Source: an uncultured Bacteroidales bacterium (GTDB lineage Bacteria; Bacteroidota; Bacteroidia; Bacteroidales; UBA932). Taken from it: DNA of 16,122 nt. Where the stretch lies: NCBI GenBank assembly GCA_905235615.1, contig CAJOMB010000058.1, positions 1 through 16,122 on the forward strand, read 5' to 3'. Positions 6,605-13,928 of the stretch are shown piece by piece. Position numbers and translations under genes: made by a program. Each line of letters starts with the position of its first letter. Within the stretch, counting starts at the first letter, position 1. Below the pieces are notes generated by a model, which saw only the letters and a program-made list of their open reading frames with translations, was not told where the DNA came from and searched no databases.

Positions 6605-9600
6605 ATGGATCAAAAGACCTTCAAGAAGTGGAACCTGATAGTGGGACTGGCCGTGCTGGTGATATCGGCCTTTACCTATCTTTCCACCATAGAGCCCACG
6701 GCGTCCTTTTGGGACTGCGGGGAATTCATTGCTTCGTCGTATAAACTGGAAGTGGGCCACCCTCCGGGAAACCCTGTATTCCAGCTCTTCGCCCGCTTTT
6801 TCACCATTCCGGTGGATGCACAGCATGCCGCCGTGGCGGTGAATGCCATGAACGCCGTTCTGAGCGCCCTCACCATCTTCCTGCTGTATTTCACCATCGT
6901 CTTCTTTGCGAGACGCTTAGTGGCGGGATCCCCGGTCAAGCCGGGACAGGCCATCGCGATCTTCGCCTCCGGCGCGGTGGGTGCGCTGGCGTACTGCTTC
7001 TCCGACACCTTCTGGTTCAGCGCCGTGGAGGGAGAGGTGTATGCCATGTCTTCCTTCTTCACGGCCTTAGTGCTCTGGGCCATGTGCCAATGGTACGAGC
7101 AGGCCGATGAACCCCACGCCAACCGCTGGATTGTGCTCATCACCTTCCTGATGGGGCTGAGTATCGGCGTACACCTGCTGAACCTCCTCACCATCCCGGC
7201 CTTCGTGTTCATGTTCTACTACCGGAAGAATCTGGACAAGAAGCTGTCCTTCAAGCAGCTGGCCGGCATTTTCGGGATCGGCGTAGTGATTGAGTTCCTG
7301 CTGGTGTACATCTTTATCCCGTGCTTCCCCAAGCTGGCCGCCTGGTTCGACCGCATCTTCGTGAACGGCTTCGGCCTTCCGTACAATACGGGCGCCCTCT
7401 TCTTCCTGGTAGGAGTGCTGGTACTGTGCTTCTGGGGGCTGTTCGCGTCCCTGAAGAAGCAGAGGGTATTCCTCAATACGGTGCTGCTGTGCCTGACCAC
7501 GCTGGTGACGGGCTTCTCCCTGTTTTCCATCGTGATCATTCGCTCCAGCGTGAAAACGCCCACCAACGAGTATCAGCCGGACAACCCCTACACCCTGGTG
7601 CGTTACCTGAGCCGCGAGCAGTACGGCTCCACGCCGCTACTGTACGGGCAGTACTACGGGGCTCCGTATGAAATCAAGAGCGGCACTTACTGGGCACCCC
7701 TGAACGGGAAATACGTGAAAGCATCGGCCCCGGCCGACGCCGTCTATGCCCCCGAGGGCAAGATGCTCTTCCCCCGCATGTGGTCCAATGCAGACCAGCG
7801 TTACATAGATTTTTATCAGGAATACACCCGCGGCAAGGGCACTCGCGTCCGCGGCACCCAGCACCGCAAACCCTCCTTCGGGGCCAACCTGGCGTATTTC
7901 TTCGACTACCAGTTGAACTGGATGTACTGGCGGTACTTCATGTGGAATTTCGTGGGCCGCCAGAACGACATCCACAGTCCGCTGCCCGGAAACGTGTTCA
8001 ACGGCAACTGGGAGAGCGGCATCACCTTCCTGGACAACATCCGCCTCGGAGACCAGTCCAACGCCCCGGCTCCGCTGCGGGAGAACAAAGGCAAGAACCA
8101 CTACTTCTTCCTGCCGCTGCTGCTGGGCCTGCTGGGCCTGGTATTCCAGTTTGACCGGGACAAGAGGGGCAGCTGGATCGTGTTCCTGATGTTCTTCATG
8201 ACGGGTATCGCCATCGTGCTGTACCTGAACCAGCCGCCTTACCAGGTGCGGGAGCGGGACTATGCCTATGCCGGGTCCTTCTACATGTTTGCGGTCTGGA
8301 TCGGCCTGGGTGTGGCGGCCTTGTATCAGTGGATAACGGAGAATGCCAAAAAGGCCGACGGCCGCGTGGTGGCCGCTTGCACCGGGCTTCTCTGCCTGTG
8401 CGTGCCGGCCCTGATGGCCGCCCAGAACTGGGATGACCACGACCGTTCCCACCGCTACACGGCTCCCGAAATGGCCTGGAACTACCTTAATTCCGTGGGT
8501 CAGAACGGCCTGCTGGTCACCCACGGGGACAACGACACCTTCCCGCTGTGGTATGCCCAGGAAATCGAGGGCGTACGCACGGACGTGCGGGTGGTGAACA
8601 CCTCCCTTTTGGGAACGGACTGGTATATTGACCAGATGAAGTGGGCCTGCAACGAGAGCAAGCCGCTGCCGCTCACCGTGCCAGCCTCCCAGTACCTCTA
8701 CGGCACCAACGAGTTTGTGTACATTGCCTACGACGACGGTTCTCCCATGATGCTGAGCGACGTGATGGACGTGTTCAAGGACCCCAAGATGAAGATAGCC
8801 CTGGCAGACGGCACCAAGATGGATTTCATCTGCGCCCGCAACCTGATCATTCCCGTGAACAAGGAGAACTGCCTCAAATACGGTATTGTCCCGGAGAAGT
8901 ATGCCTCCGAGATACCGGACTCCATCATGCTCACCATGTCCAAGGACAAGAGCTATATCTCCAAGCCGGAACTCTTCCTGCTGGACCTCCTGTCCAATTA
9001 TCAGTGGGACCGTCCCCTGAGCCTCCTGAGCCAGGGCGGAGACCTCAATGTGGGCATCAAGGACTACCTCTATTACGACGGCTTCTCCTACCGCTTCACT
9101 CCGCTTAAGAACAAATTGAGTTCTACGGATGCCGGCCGGGTGGATGCCCTGGAGCTGTATGACAAGATGATGAACACCTACAAGTGGGACGCCCTCAGCC
9201 GCACGGACTGGTTCGTGGACTATCAGAACATGTACACCTTCCTGGGCGTTCTCAGCCAGCGCCAGCTTTTCGTGACGGTGGCCAACGCCCTCATCGACGC
9301 CGGAGAGGAGGAGAAGGCCCTGGAAATCCAGGACCTGTGCCAGCAGAACTTCCCGGAGCAGAACTTCCCCTTGGAGAGCATCCCGTTGGGCTTCTCCGGC
9401 AACGACTACATGGTGGCCCAGATGATTGAGAATTACTACCACCTGGGAGCGGCCGACAAAGCCCGCGACCTCACCCTCCGCTTTGCGGAGCCGCTGTTAG
9501 AGACATCGGCCTTCTATCTGGGATGGGGAAGCCTCGGCGGCAATGAGTTCGAGACCGCCAGCCGCGTCCTCCTCTATGTGGCCGATGTGTGCAAGCAGTA

Positions 9601-9718
9601 CGGAGACAAGGAACTTTCCGATACCCTGGTGGACGAGCTGGAGGCCCTCCTGCATGCCGCCACCGGCCAGGCCTACGACGTGGAAGGCCTGGAAGACAGT
9701 TTGAGCGTAAACCCTTAA
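6605..9718 (+). CDS. DUF2723 (TMEM260-like) membrane protein, putative GT-C glycosyltransferase
   Basis: A 1037-residue multi-pass inner-membrane protein. A first transmembrane helix (~11-29) is followed by the family hallmark: SFWDCGEFIASSY (Asp37, Glu40) and GHPPGNPVF (from Gly51), an acidic motif in the first periplasmic loop as expected for GT-C enzymes. Further hydrophobic helices run to about residue 600 (for example LPLLLGLLGLVF and GLLCLCVPALMAAQ). NQPPYQVRERDYAYAG and NWDDHDRSHR (from Asn608) are conserved in Bacteroidetes members, as is THGDNDTFPLWY (His640 onward). The C-terminal ~400 residues are soluble and end in helical TPR-like sequence. The eukaryotic relative TMEM260 is a protein O-mannosyltransferase. 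By analogy this one may transfer a sugar from a lipid carrier to exported proteins, but substrate and activity are inferred. It is first in an operon with a metalloprotease and a YhhN protein. Confidence 0.87.
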   Translation: MDQKTFKKWNLIVGLAVLVISAFTYLSTIEPTASFWDCGEFIASSYKLEVGHPPGNPVFQLFARFFTIPVDAQHAAVAVNAMNAVLSALTIFLLYFTIVFFARRLVAGSPVKPGQAIAIFASGAVGALAYCFSDTFWFSAVEGEVYAMSSFFTALVLWAMCQWYEQADEPHANRWIVLITFLMGLSIGVHLLNLLTIPAFVFMFYYRKNLDKKLSFKQLAGIFGIGVVIEFLLVYIFIPCFPKLAAWFDRIFVNGFGLPYNTGALFFLVGVLVLCFWGLFASLKKQRVFLNTVLLCLTTLVTGFSLFSIVIIRSSVKTPTNEYQPDNPYTLVRYLSREQYGSTPLLYGQYYGAPYEIKSGTYWAPLNGKYVKASAPADAVYAPEGKMLFPRMWSNADQRYIDFYQEYTRGKGTRVRGTQHRKPSFGANLAYFFDYQLNWMYWRYFMWNFVGRQNDIHSPLPGNVFNGNWESGITFLDNIRLGDQSNAPAPLRENKGKNHYFFLPLLLGLLGLVFQFDRDKRGSWIVFLMFFMTGIAIVLYLNQPPYQVRERDYAYAGSFYMFAVWIGLGVAALYQWITENAKKADGRVVAACTGLLCLCVPALMAAQNWDDHDRSHRYTAPEMAWNYLNSVGQNGLLVTHGDNDTFPLWYAQEIEGVRTDVRVVNTSLLGTDWYIDQMKWACNESKPLPLTVPASQYLYGTNEFVYIAYDDGSPMMLSDVMDVFKDPKMKIALADGTKMDFICARNLIIPVNKENCLKYGIVPEKYASEIPDSIMLTMSKDKSYISKPELFLLDLLSNYQWDRPLSLLSQGGDLNVGIKDYLYYDGFSYRFTPLKNKLSSTDAGRVDALELYDKMMNTYKWDALSRTDWFVDYQNMYTFLGVLSQRQLFVTVANALIDAGEEEKALEIQDLCQQNFPEQNFPLESIPLGFSGNDYMVAQMIENYYHLGAADKARDLTLRFAEPLLETSAFYLGWGSLGGNEFETASRVLLYVADVCKQYGDKELSDTLVDELEALLHAATGQAYDVEGLEDSLSVNP

Positions 9719-9730
9719 TTCTTATATAAA

Positions 9731-12184
9731 ATGAACCGCAACATTTTGCTGATGATGGCCCTCACGGTATGCGTGAGCGGCTTTGCCCAGCCCAGGGGCC
9801 CGCGTCCTTCTTCTCCCAAGGACGGTGAAAAGACGGAGGAAAAGAAAGAGGCGCCGGCCTTGAACTTGACCTTCTCCGAGGGTCTTTTCGGGGCCGCCCG
9901 GAATGAGAAAGACTGGTATCTGGAAATCCCGGACGCGCTGCTTGGACGCCGTTTCCTGGCCATTACCCGCTATGTGTCCAACACCGTGGGTGCCGGCGTG
10001 TACGGCGGCGAGGAGGTGAACGAGGCCATGCTCTATTGGGAGAAGGCCGCCAATGGCAACCTTCTGCTCCGCTCGGACGTCCTTGGCATTACCGCCCCCA
10101 AGGGCGATGTCATCGCCGAGGCCGTACGGGTGAGCTCCGAGAACCCCATCGTGGCTTCCTTCAAGCCGGAGAAAGGCGCATCGGCCGGAACCACCCGCAT
10201 CAAGGCCAACAGCCTGTTTGAGGGTGATACGCAGGTCTTTTCCTTGGACAGCCGCAGCAAAAAGCAGTACAACCTGGGCGGCATCAAGGCCGATGCCAGT
10301 TTCATCCAGAGCATCCGCTCCTTCCCCATCAACACGGAAGTGACGGTGACCAAGACCTATAGCTACAACCAGCCCCAGACCGGCTCCGGCCCCGGCTCCG
10401 GTGGCCCTGCCGGCCGCAGCGTCACCCTTCCCGCCGGCCGCGAGACCGGCGCGGTGACCGTGGTGCTGAACACTTCCATGATCCTTCTCCCCGAGCAGCC
10501 CATGCAGCAGCGTTACTTTGACCCCCGCGTGGGCTACTTCGCCAATGGCTACAGCCTGTTCACGGACGAGCAGCAGGGCGTGCAGAGCATCCGCTTCATC
10601 ACCCGCTGGCGCTTGGAAGCCCGTCCCGAGGATGTGGAAAGGCAGAAGAGGGGAGAACTGGTGGAGCCCGTCAAGCCCATCGTGTATTACATAGACCCTG
10701 CCACCCCCAAGCAGTGGGTGCCTTACCTGATAGCCGGCGTGAACGACTGGAACGCAGCCTTTGAGCAGGCCGGCTGGAAGAACGCCATCCGGGCCGAGGA
10801 ATGGCCTCAGAATGCCCAGGAGCTGGGCATGAGCCTGGAGGACGCCCGCTTCTCGGTGATTCGTTACCTGGCTTCCCCCATTGCCAACGCCTACGGCCCC
10901 AACGTGCACGACCCCCGCAGCGGAGAAATCATAGAGAGCCATATCGGCTGGTATCATAACGTGATGACCCTGGTCCATGACTGGTATCAGATTCAGGCCG
11001 GCGCCATCGACCCCCGGGCCCGCGCCTTCAAGTATGACGAGGAGCTCATGGGAGACCTCATCCGCTTCGTATCTTCCCACGAGGTGGGCCATACGCTGGG
11101 CCTTCGTCACAACAAGGGTTCATCCAGCTTTACGCCTGTGGAGAAGCTCCGCGACAAGGAGTGGGTGGAGAAGTACGGCCACACCGTGAGCATCATGGAC
11201 TACGCCCGCTTCAACTACGTGGCCCAGCCGGAGGACAATATCTCCAAGGAGGGCATCTACCCCCGCATCAACGATTACGACAAGTGGGCCATCGAGTACG
11301 GTTACAAGCCCACTTATATAGATGACGCCAAGGAGGACCACCTGTGGTGGAACAAGGAAATCATCGCCCGGCTGAGCGCCCGGCCCAACCTGTGGTTCGG
11401 CGGAGAGGGCTATGACGAGGACCCCCGCGCCCAGAGCGAAGACCTGGGCGACGATGCCGTTGCCGCCAGCAATTACGGTATTCAGAACCTCCAGCGCATT
11501 ATCGGCCAGCTGCCCGAATGGAATTCCGAGGAGGCCAACATGTTCACCAACCTGAGCCGGATGTACAGTGCTCTGGTGCAGCAATATGGCCGATACATGG
11601 GCCATGTGGCCATGAATATCGGCGGGCGGTATATCACCAACCTGAGCGTGGAGCAGGAGGGCGTGAAATATGCCCCCGTCCCCAGGGAACGGCAGAAGGA
11701 TGCCTTGAACTTCCTGAACCGGCGCCTGTTCCAGAAACCCTCCTGGCTGGTGGAACAGCCCTATATCTTCAATCTCTCCGACCATGCGGAGGCCCAGTAT
11801 CTGTATCCGCTCATTAACAATGTGCTTGGCGCCGGCTCGCTCCTGCGCCTTGCCAAGCTGGATCGGATGGCCTCCTTCGCCCAGGCCTCTTCCGACAACT
11901 ACAGCCCGGAGGAGTATCTTTCCGACCTCCACAAGATGATTTTCACCGAACTGGACAAGGGCGGAAAGGTGAGCAGCTACCGCCGCTATCTGCAGACGCG
12001 CTTTGTGACCACGGCGTTGGAGGTGGTGAAGTCGGACCGTTCCAAGACGTCTCCCAGCCGCGCCCTCGTGATGGGTGAAATCCTCTCCATCCAAAAGGCG
12101 GCCTCCAAGGCCAAGAGTTCGGATGCGGCCACCCAGGCCCACTGGCAGACGCTGGCCAAGCAAATTGAAAACGCACTCGACTAA
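9731..12184 (+). CDS. Secreted zinc-dependent metalloprotease (DUF5117/DUF5118/DUF4953 type)
   Basis: A protein of 817 residues, about the usual length for this family. The signal peptide runs to about Ala19 (SGFA-QPRG), followed by a charged Pro/Lys/Glu-rich linker to residue ~42. The N-terminal region carries DUF5118/DUF5117-like features (WYLEIPDALLGRRFLAITRY). The catalytic domain has the extended zincin motif HEVGHTLGLRH: His450, Glu451, His454 and His460 are the likely zinc ligands and base, with a Met-turn candidate SIMDYARF (Met489). A Gly/Pro-rich stretch at ~216-230 looks like a flexible loop. The C-terminal helical part fits DUF4953. It probably acts in the periplasm or at the surface; its substrate is unknown. 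It lies 12 nt after the DUF2723 gene and 3 nt before the YhhN gene, with no promoter between, so it is operonic. Confidence 0.92.
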   Translation: MNRNILLMMALTVCVSGFAQPRGPRPSSPKDGEKTEEKKEAPALNLTFSEGLFGAARNEKDWYLEIPDALLGRRFLAITRYVSNTVGAGVYGGEEVNEAMLYWEKAANGNLLLRSDVLGITAPKGDVIAEAVRVSSENPIVASFKPEKGASAGTTRIKANSLFEGDTQVFSLDSRSKKQYNLGGIKADASFIQSIRSFPINTEVTVTKTYSYNQPQTGSGPGSGGPAGRSVTLPAGRETGAVTVVLNTSMILLPEQPMQQRYFDPRVGYFANGYSLFTDEQQGVQSIRFITRWRLEARPEDVERQKRGELVEPVKPIVYYIDPATPKQWVPYLIAGVNDWNAAFEQAGWKNAIRAEEWPQNAQELGMSLEDARFSVIRYLASPIANAYGPNVHDPRSGEIIESHIGWYHNVMTLVHDWYQIQAGAIDPRARAFKYDEELMGDLIRFVSSHEVGHTLGLRHNKGSSSFTPVEKLRDKEWVEKYGHTVSIMDYARFNYVAQPEDNISKEGIYPRINDYDKWAIEYGYKPTYIDDAKEDHLWWNKEIIARLSARPNLWFGGEGYDEDPRAQSEDLGDDAVAASNYGIQNLQRIIGQLPEWNSEEANMFTNLSRMYSALVQQYGRYMGHVAMNIGGRYITNLSVEQEGVKYAPVPRERQKDALNFLNRRLFQKPSWLVEQPYIFNLSDHAEAQYLYPLINNVLGAGSLLRLAKLDRMASFAQASSDNYSPEEYLSDLHKMIFTELDKGGKVSSYRRYLQTRFVTTALEVVKSDRSKTSPSRALVMGEILSIQKAASKAKSSDAATQAHWQTLAKQIENALD

Positions 12185-12187
12185 GCC

Positions 12188-12850
12188 ATGAACCAAAGAA
12201 CTCCCATCTTCTTTTTTATCCTGGCCGTCGCCGCCAACCTGTATGGCTGCATGGCCGATGATGCCCTCAGAATGGCCTCCAAGCCGGCACTGATGCCGCT
12301 CCTGGCCCTTTCTGTGCTTGTTTTCGCCCTGAACAACCGGGTGGACCGGCGCCGGCTGGGACTCTTGGTTACGGCCGAACTTTTCGGCTGGGTGGGGGAT
12401 GTCCTGCTCATGTGGTCGGACTTTCCTTTCTTCGCAGCCGGTATCGGGGCCTTCTTCATCGGCCATTTCTATTACCTGCGCATATTTGGCGGATTGTCCT
12501 GGAAAAGGTTGAGCTGGAAAACCTGGCTTCCCTGCCTGCTGCTCATGGGTGGGACGGAGTACGGCCTGGTACTCCTGCTCAAGATCGAGGGTACGCTGCT
12601 CATCCCCATGGCCGTTTACGGATTCATGCTCATGCTGCTCATTTTCAGCGCATTGTGTGGCCTGTTCCGGCTCAAGAACAAGGGCACTTGGTTCGTCGTG
12701 CTCATGGGAGCGCTCCTTTTCACCTTCTCGGACGCCCTCATCGCCGCCGACACCTTCGGCCTGTCCCACTTCGCCTTTCACAACCTTATCGTGATGGCCA
12801 CCTACATCCTGGCCCAGGTTCTGTTGGCCGTGGGCGCCCTGAAGCGTTGA
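12188..12850 (+). CDS. YhhN/TMEM86-family membrane protein, lysoplasmalogenase-like
   Basis: A polytopic membrane protein of 220 residues with about seven or eight hydrophobic segments. It carries the family signatures in order: SKPALMPLL (31-39), FGWVGDVLL (Gly70-Asp71), FFIGHFYYL (His93) and GALLFTFSDALIAADTF (174-190, Ser181-Asp182). These conserved polar residues inside membrane segments are the presumed active site. In TMEM86B and a characterised Legionella homologue the family hydrolyses the vinyl-ether bond of lysoplasmalogens. Whether this organism makes plasmalogens cannot be seen here, so the substrate is uncertain. It is last in the DUF2723-protease operon, starting 3 nt after the protease stop. 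Its stop lies only 9 nt from the convergent methyltransferase stop, and no terminator is visible between them. Confidence 0.85.
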   Translation: MNQRTPIFFFILAVAANLYGCMADDALRMASKPALMPLLALSVLVFALNNRVDRRRLGLLVTAELFGWVGDVLLMWSDFPFFAAGIGAFFIGHFYYLRIFGGLSWKRLSWKTWLPCLLLMGGTEYGLVLLLKIEGTLLIPMAVYGFMLMLLIFSALCGLFRLKNKGTWFVVLMGALLFTFSDALIAADTFGLSHFAFHNLIVMATYILAQVLLAVGALKR

Positions 12851-12859
12851 CAGCTAAAA

Positions 12860-13807
12860 TTACCGTTTAAGCCTCACATAGATGCTCAGCGGCAGAATTT
12901 TGCCGAAGGAGTCGTTGAAGGCCAGTTCTCCGGAGGTCATTTCACGGTAAGCGCCGTGGAAGGCCTCCCGCACCACCGTTTCCCCGAGGGCGGCGCTGTA
13001 GCCGTTGGAATAAAGGTTCAGGACCATGAAGGCGTCCCTTTCAGAGAGGATGGCCGATACATTCTGCAGCAGGCCGAAGAGGAGTTCGTCCAGCTTCCAC
13101 TTCTCTCCGTCGGGGCCGTGGCCGTAGGCCGGAGGGTCCAGGATGATGCCGTCGTACTTGTTGCCGCGCTTGGCTTCCCGCTTGGCAAACTTGAGGGCGT
13201 CTTCCACCACCCAGCGGATGCCGTCCAAGCCGCTCCGTTCCATGTTTTCGCGGGCCCAGGTGACAACCTGGCGCACGGAGTCCAAGTGGGTGACATCGGC
13301 CCCGGCGCACTTGGCGGCCAGGGAGGCGGCACCCGTGTAGGCAAAGAGGTTGAGGACCTTGGGGGCGGGCAGGCCGTTGGCCTTGTGGATGCGGGAGAGG
13401 CGGGCGGTCTCCTTATAAATGAATTCCCAGTTGGGAGCCTGCTCCGGGAACACGCCCACGTGCTTGAAGGAGGTGAGTCCCAAGCGCAGGGACAGGTGGA
13501 GGTCGGAGGCGGCGTGGGTTTCAGCACCCGGCTCTCCGTTATAGACGATGCCCCACTGGTCTTCCATCTTTTTGGAACGCTCCCAGGTGCCGCTGTCCTC
13601 CTTGCCGGCCTTGCCGAATCCGGCGCCGGGCCTGAAGGTGACATGCAGCAGGCGTTTCCAATCGGCCTCGCTCATGGAGGGGGCCCAGAGGGCCTTGGGT
13701 TCCGGCCTTCTGAGGACATATTTTCCAAAACGCTCCAGCTTTTCTCCGTTTCCGGAGTCTATGAGTTCATAATCCTTCCAATACGGAGCCGGGAATTCTA
13801 CCGCCAT
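12860..13807 (-). CDS. Class I SAM-dependent methyltransferase, RlmI-like
   Basis: A cytoplasmic methyltransferase of 315 residues. Motif I is VLNLFAYTGAAS (151-162), the acidic residue after strand 2 is in THLD (Asp176), and motif IV is LDPPAYGHG (223-231). The F-Y-TG and DPPAYG forms are typical of the RlmI / Methyltrans_SAM group of 23S rRNA cytosine-C5 methyltransferases. Here motif IV is followed by GHG, the N-terminus lacks a clear PUA domain, and no obvious catalytic Cys motif follows. RNA methylation is therefore likely but the target base is unproven. Start: an upstream ATG at 13828 lies inside the putative -7 box, so the ATG at 13807 (MAVEFPAPYW) is chosen. It is divergent from pgk with overlapping promoters and convergent with the YhhN gene. 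Confidence 0.85.
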   Translation of the reverse strand: MAVEFPAPYWKDYELIDSGNGEKLERFGKYVLRRPEPKALWAPSMSEADWKRLLHVTFRPGAGFGKAGKEDSGTWERSKKMEDQWGIVYNGEPGAETHAASDLHLSLRLGLTSFKHVGVFPEQAPNWEFIYKETARLSRIHKANGLPAPKVLNLFAYTGAASLAAKCAGADVTHLDSVRQVVTWARENMERSGLDGIRWVVEDALKFAKREAKRGNKYDGIILDPPAYGHGPDGEKWKLDELLFGLLQNVSAILSERDAFMVLNLYSNGYSAALGETVVREAFHGAYREMTSGELAFNDSFGKILPLSIYVRLKR

Positions 13808-13811
13808 AGTT

Positions 13812-13843
13812 ATTGATATTTTCTGCAAAGATAGTTAAATTTG
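13812..13843 (+). promoter_or_regulatory. pgk promoter
   Basis: ATTG (13812-13815), a 20-bp spacer, then TAAATTTG (13836-13843), a near-perfect Bacteroidota primary-sigma promoter. The predicted transcription start near 13847 gives a leader of about 82 nt before the pgk ATG. The whole element overlaps the divergent methyltransferase promoter. Confidence 0.7.
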
Positions 13844-13857
13844 CAGACTGTTGGAAA
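13826..13857 (-). promoter_or_regulatory. Methyltransferase promoter, overlapping the pgk promoter
   Basis: On the minus strand, TATCTTTG (13833 to 13826) matches TAnnTTTG. The -33 element is weak: TTTC at 13857-13854 with a 20-bp spacer, instead of TTTG. Transcription would start near 13822, 15 nt before the ATG at 13807. Together with the pgk -7 box it forms an inverted repeat CTGCAAA-N10-TTTGCAG (13823-13846). Confidence 0.5.
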
Positions 13858-13861
13858 ACAG
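13848..13861 (+). promoter_or_regulatory. Hairpin at the 5' end of the pgk mRNA
   Basis: CTGTT-GGAA-AACAG: a perfect 5-bp stem closed by a GNRA-type tetraloop. It begins within about one base of the predicted pgk transcription start. A stem-loop at the very 5' end could stabilise the mRNA; that role is inferred. Confidence 0.4.
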
Positions 13862-13886
13862 ATTCTTCGGCCAACGGCCTCAGAAT
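13862..13886. repeat. REP-like palindromic element in the pgk leader
   Basis: The left arm ATTCTTCGGCC (13862-13872) and right arm GGCCTCAGAAT (13876-13886) pair at 9 of 11 positions around the loop AAC. Together with the flanking GACA (13887-13890) it resembles a dispersed palindrome of the form ATTCTTCG...CAGAATGACA that I recall as common in many bacterial genomes. It directly abuts the 5' hairpin. Copies elsewhere in this genome cannot be checked here. Confidence 0.5.
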
Positions 13887-13928
13887 GACAGGGACCAATG
13901 GTGAAAGCAATATTTTAACCACTATTAT

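Noticed and set aside
12890..12905. A CGGCA-N6-TGCCG hairpin as terminator of the YhhN transcript
   Set aside because: The stem is only 5 bp, there is no T tract after it, and it lies within the methyltransferase coding region.
13808..13828. Seven-residue N-terminal extension of the methyltransferase from the ATG at 13828
   Set aside because: That ATG overlaps the putative -7 box and would lie upstream of the predicted transcription start.
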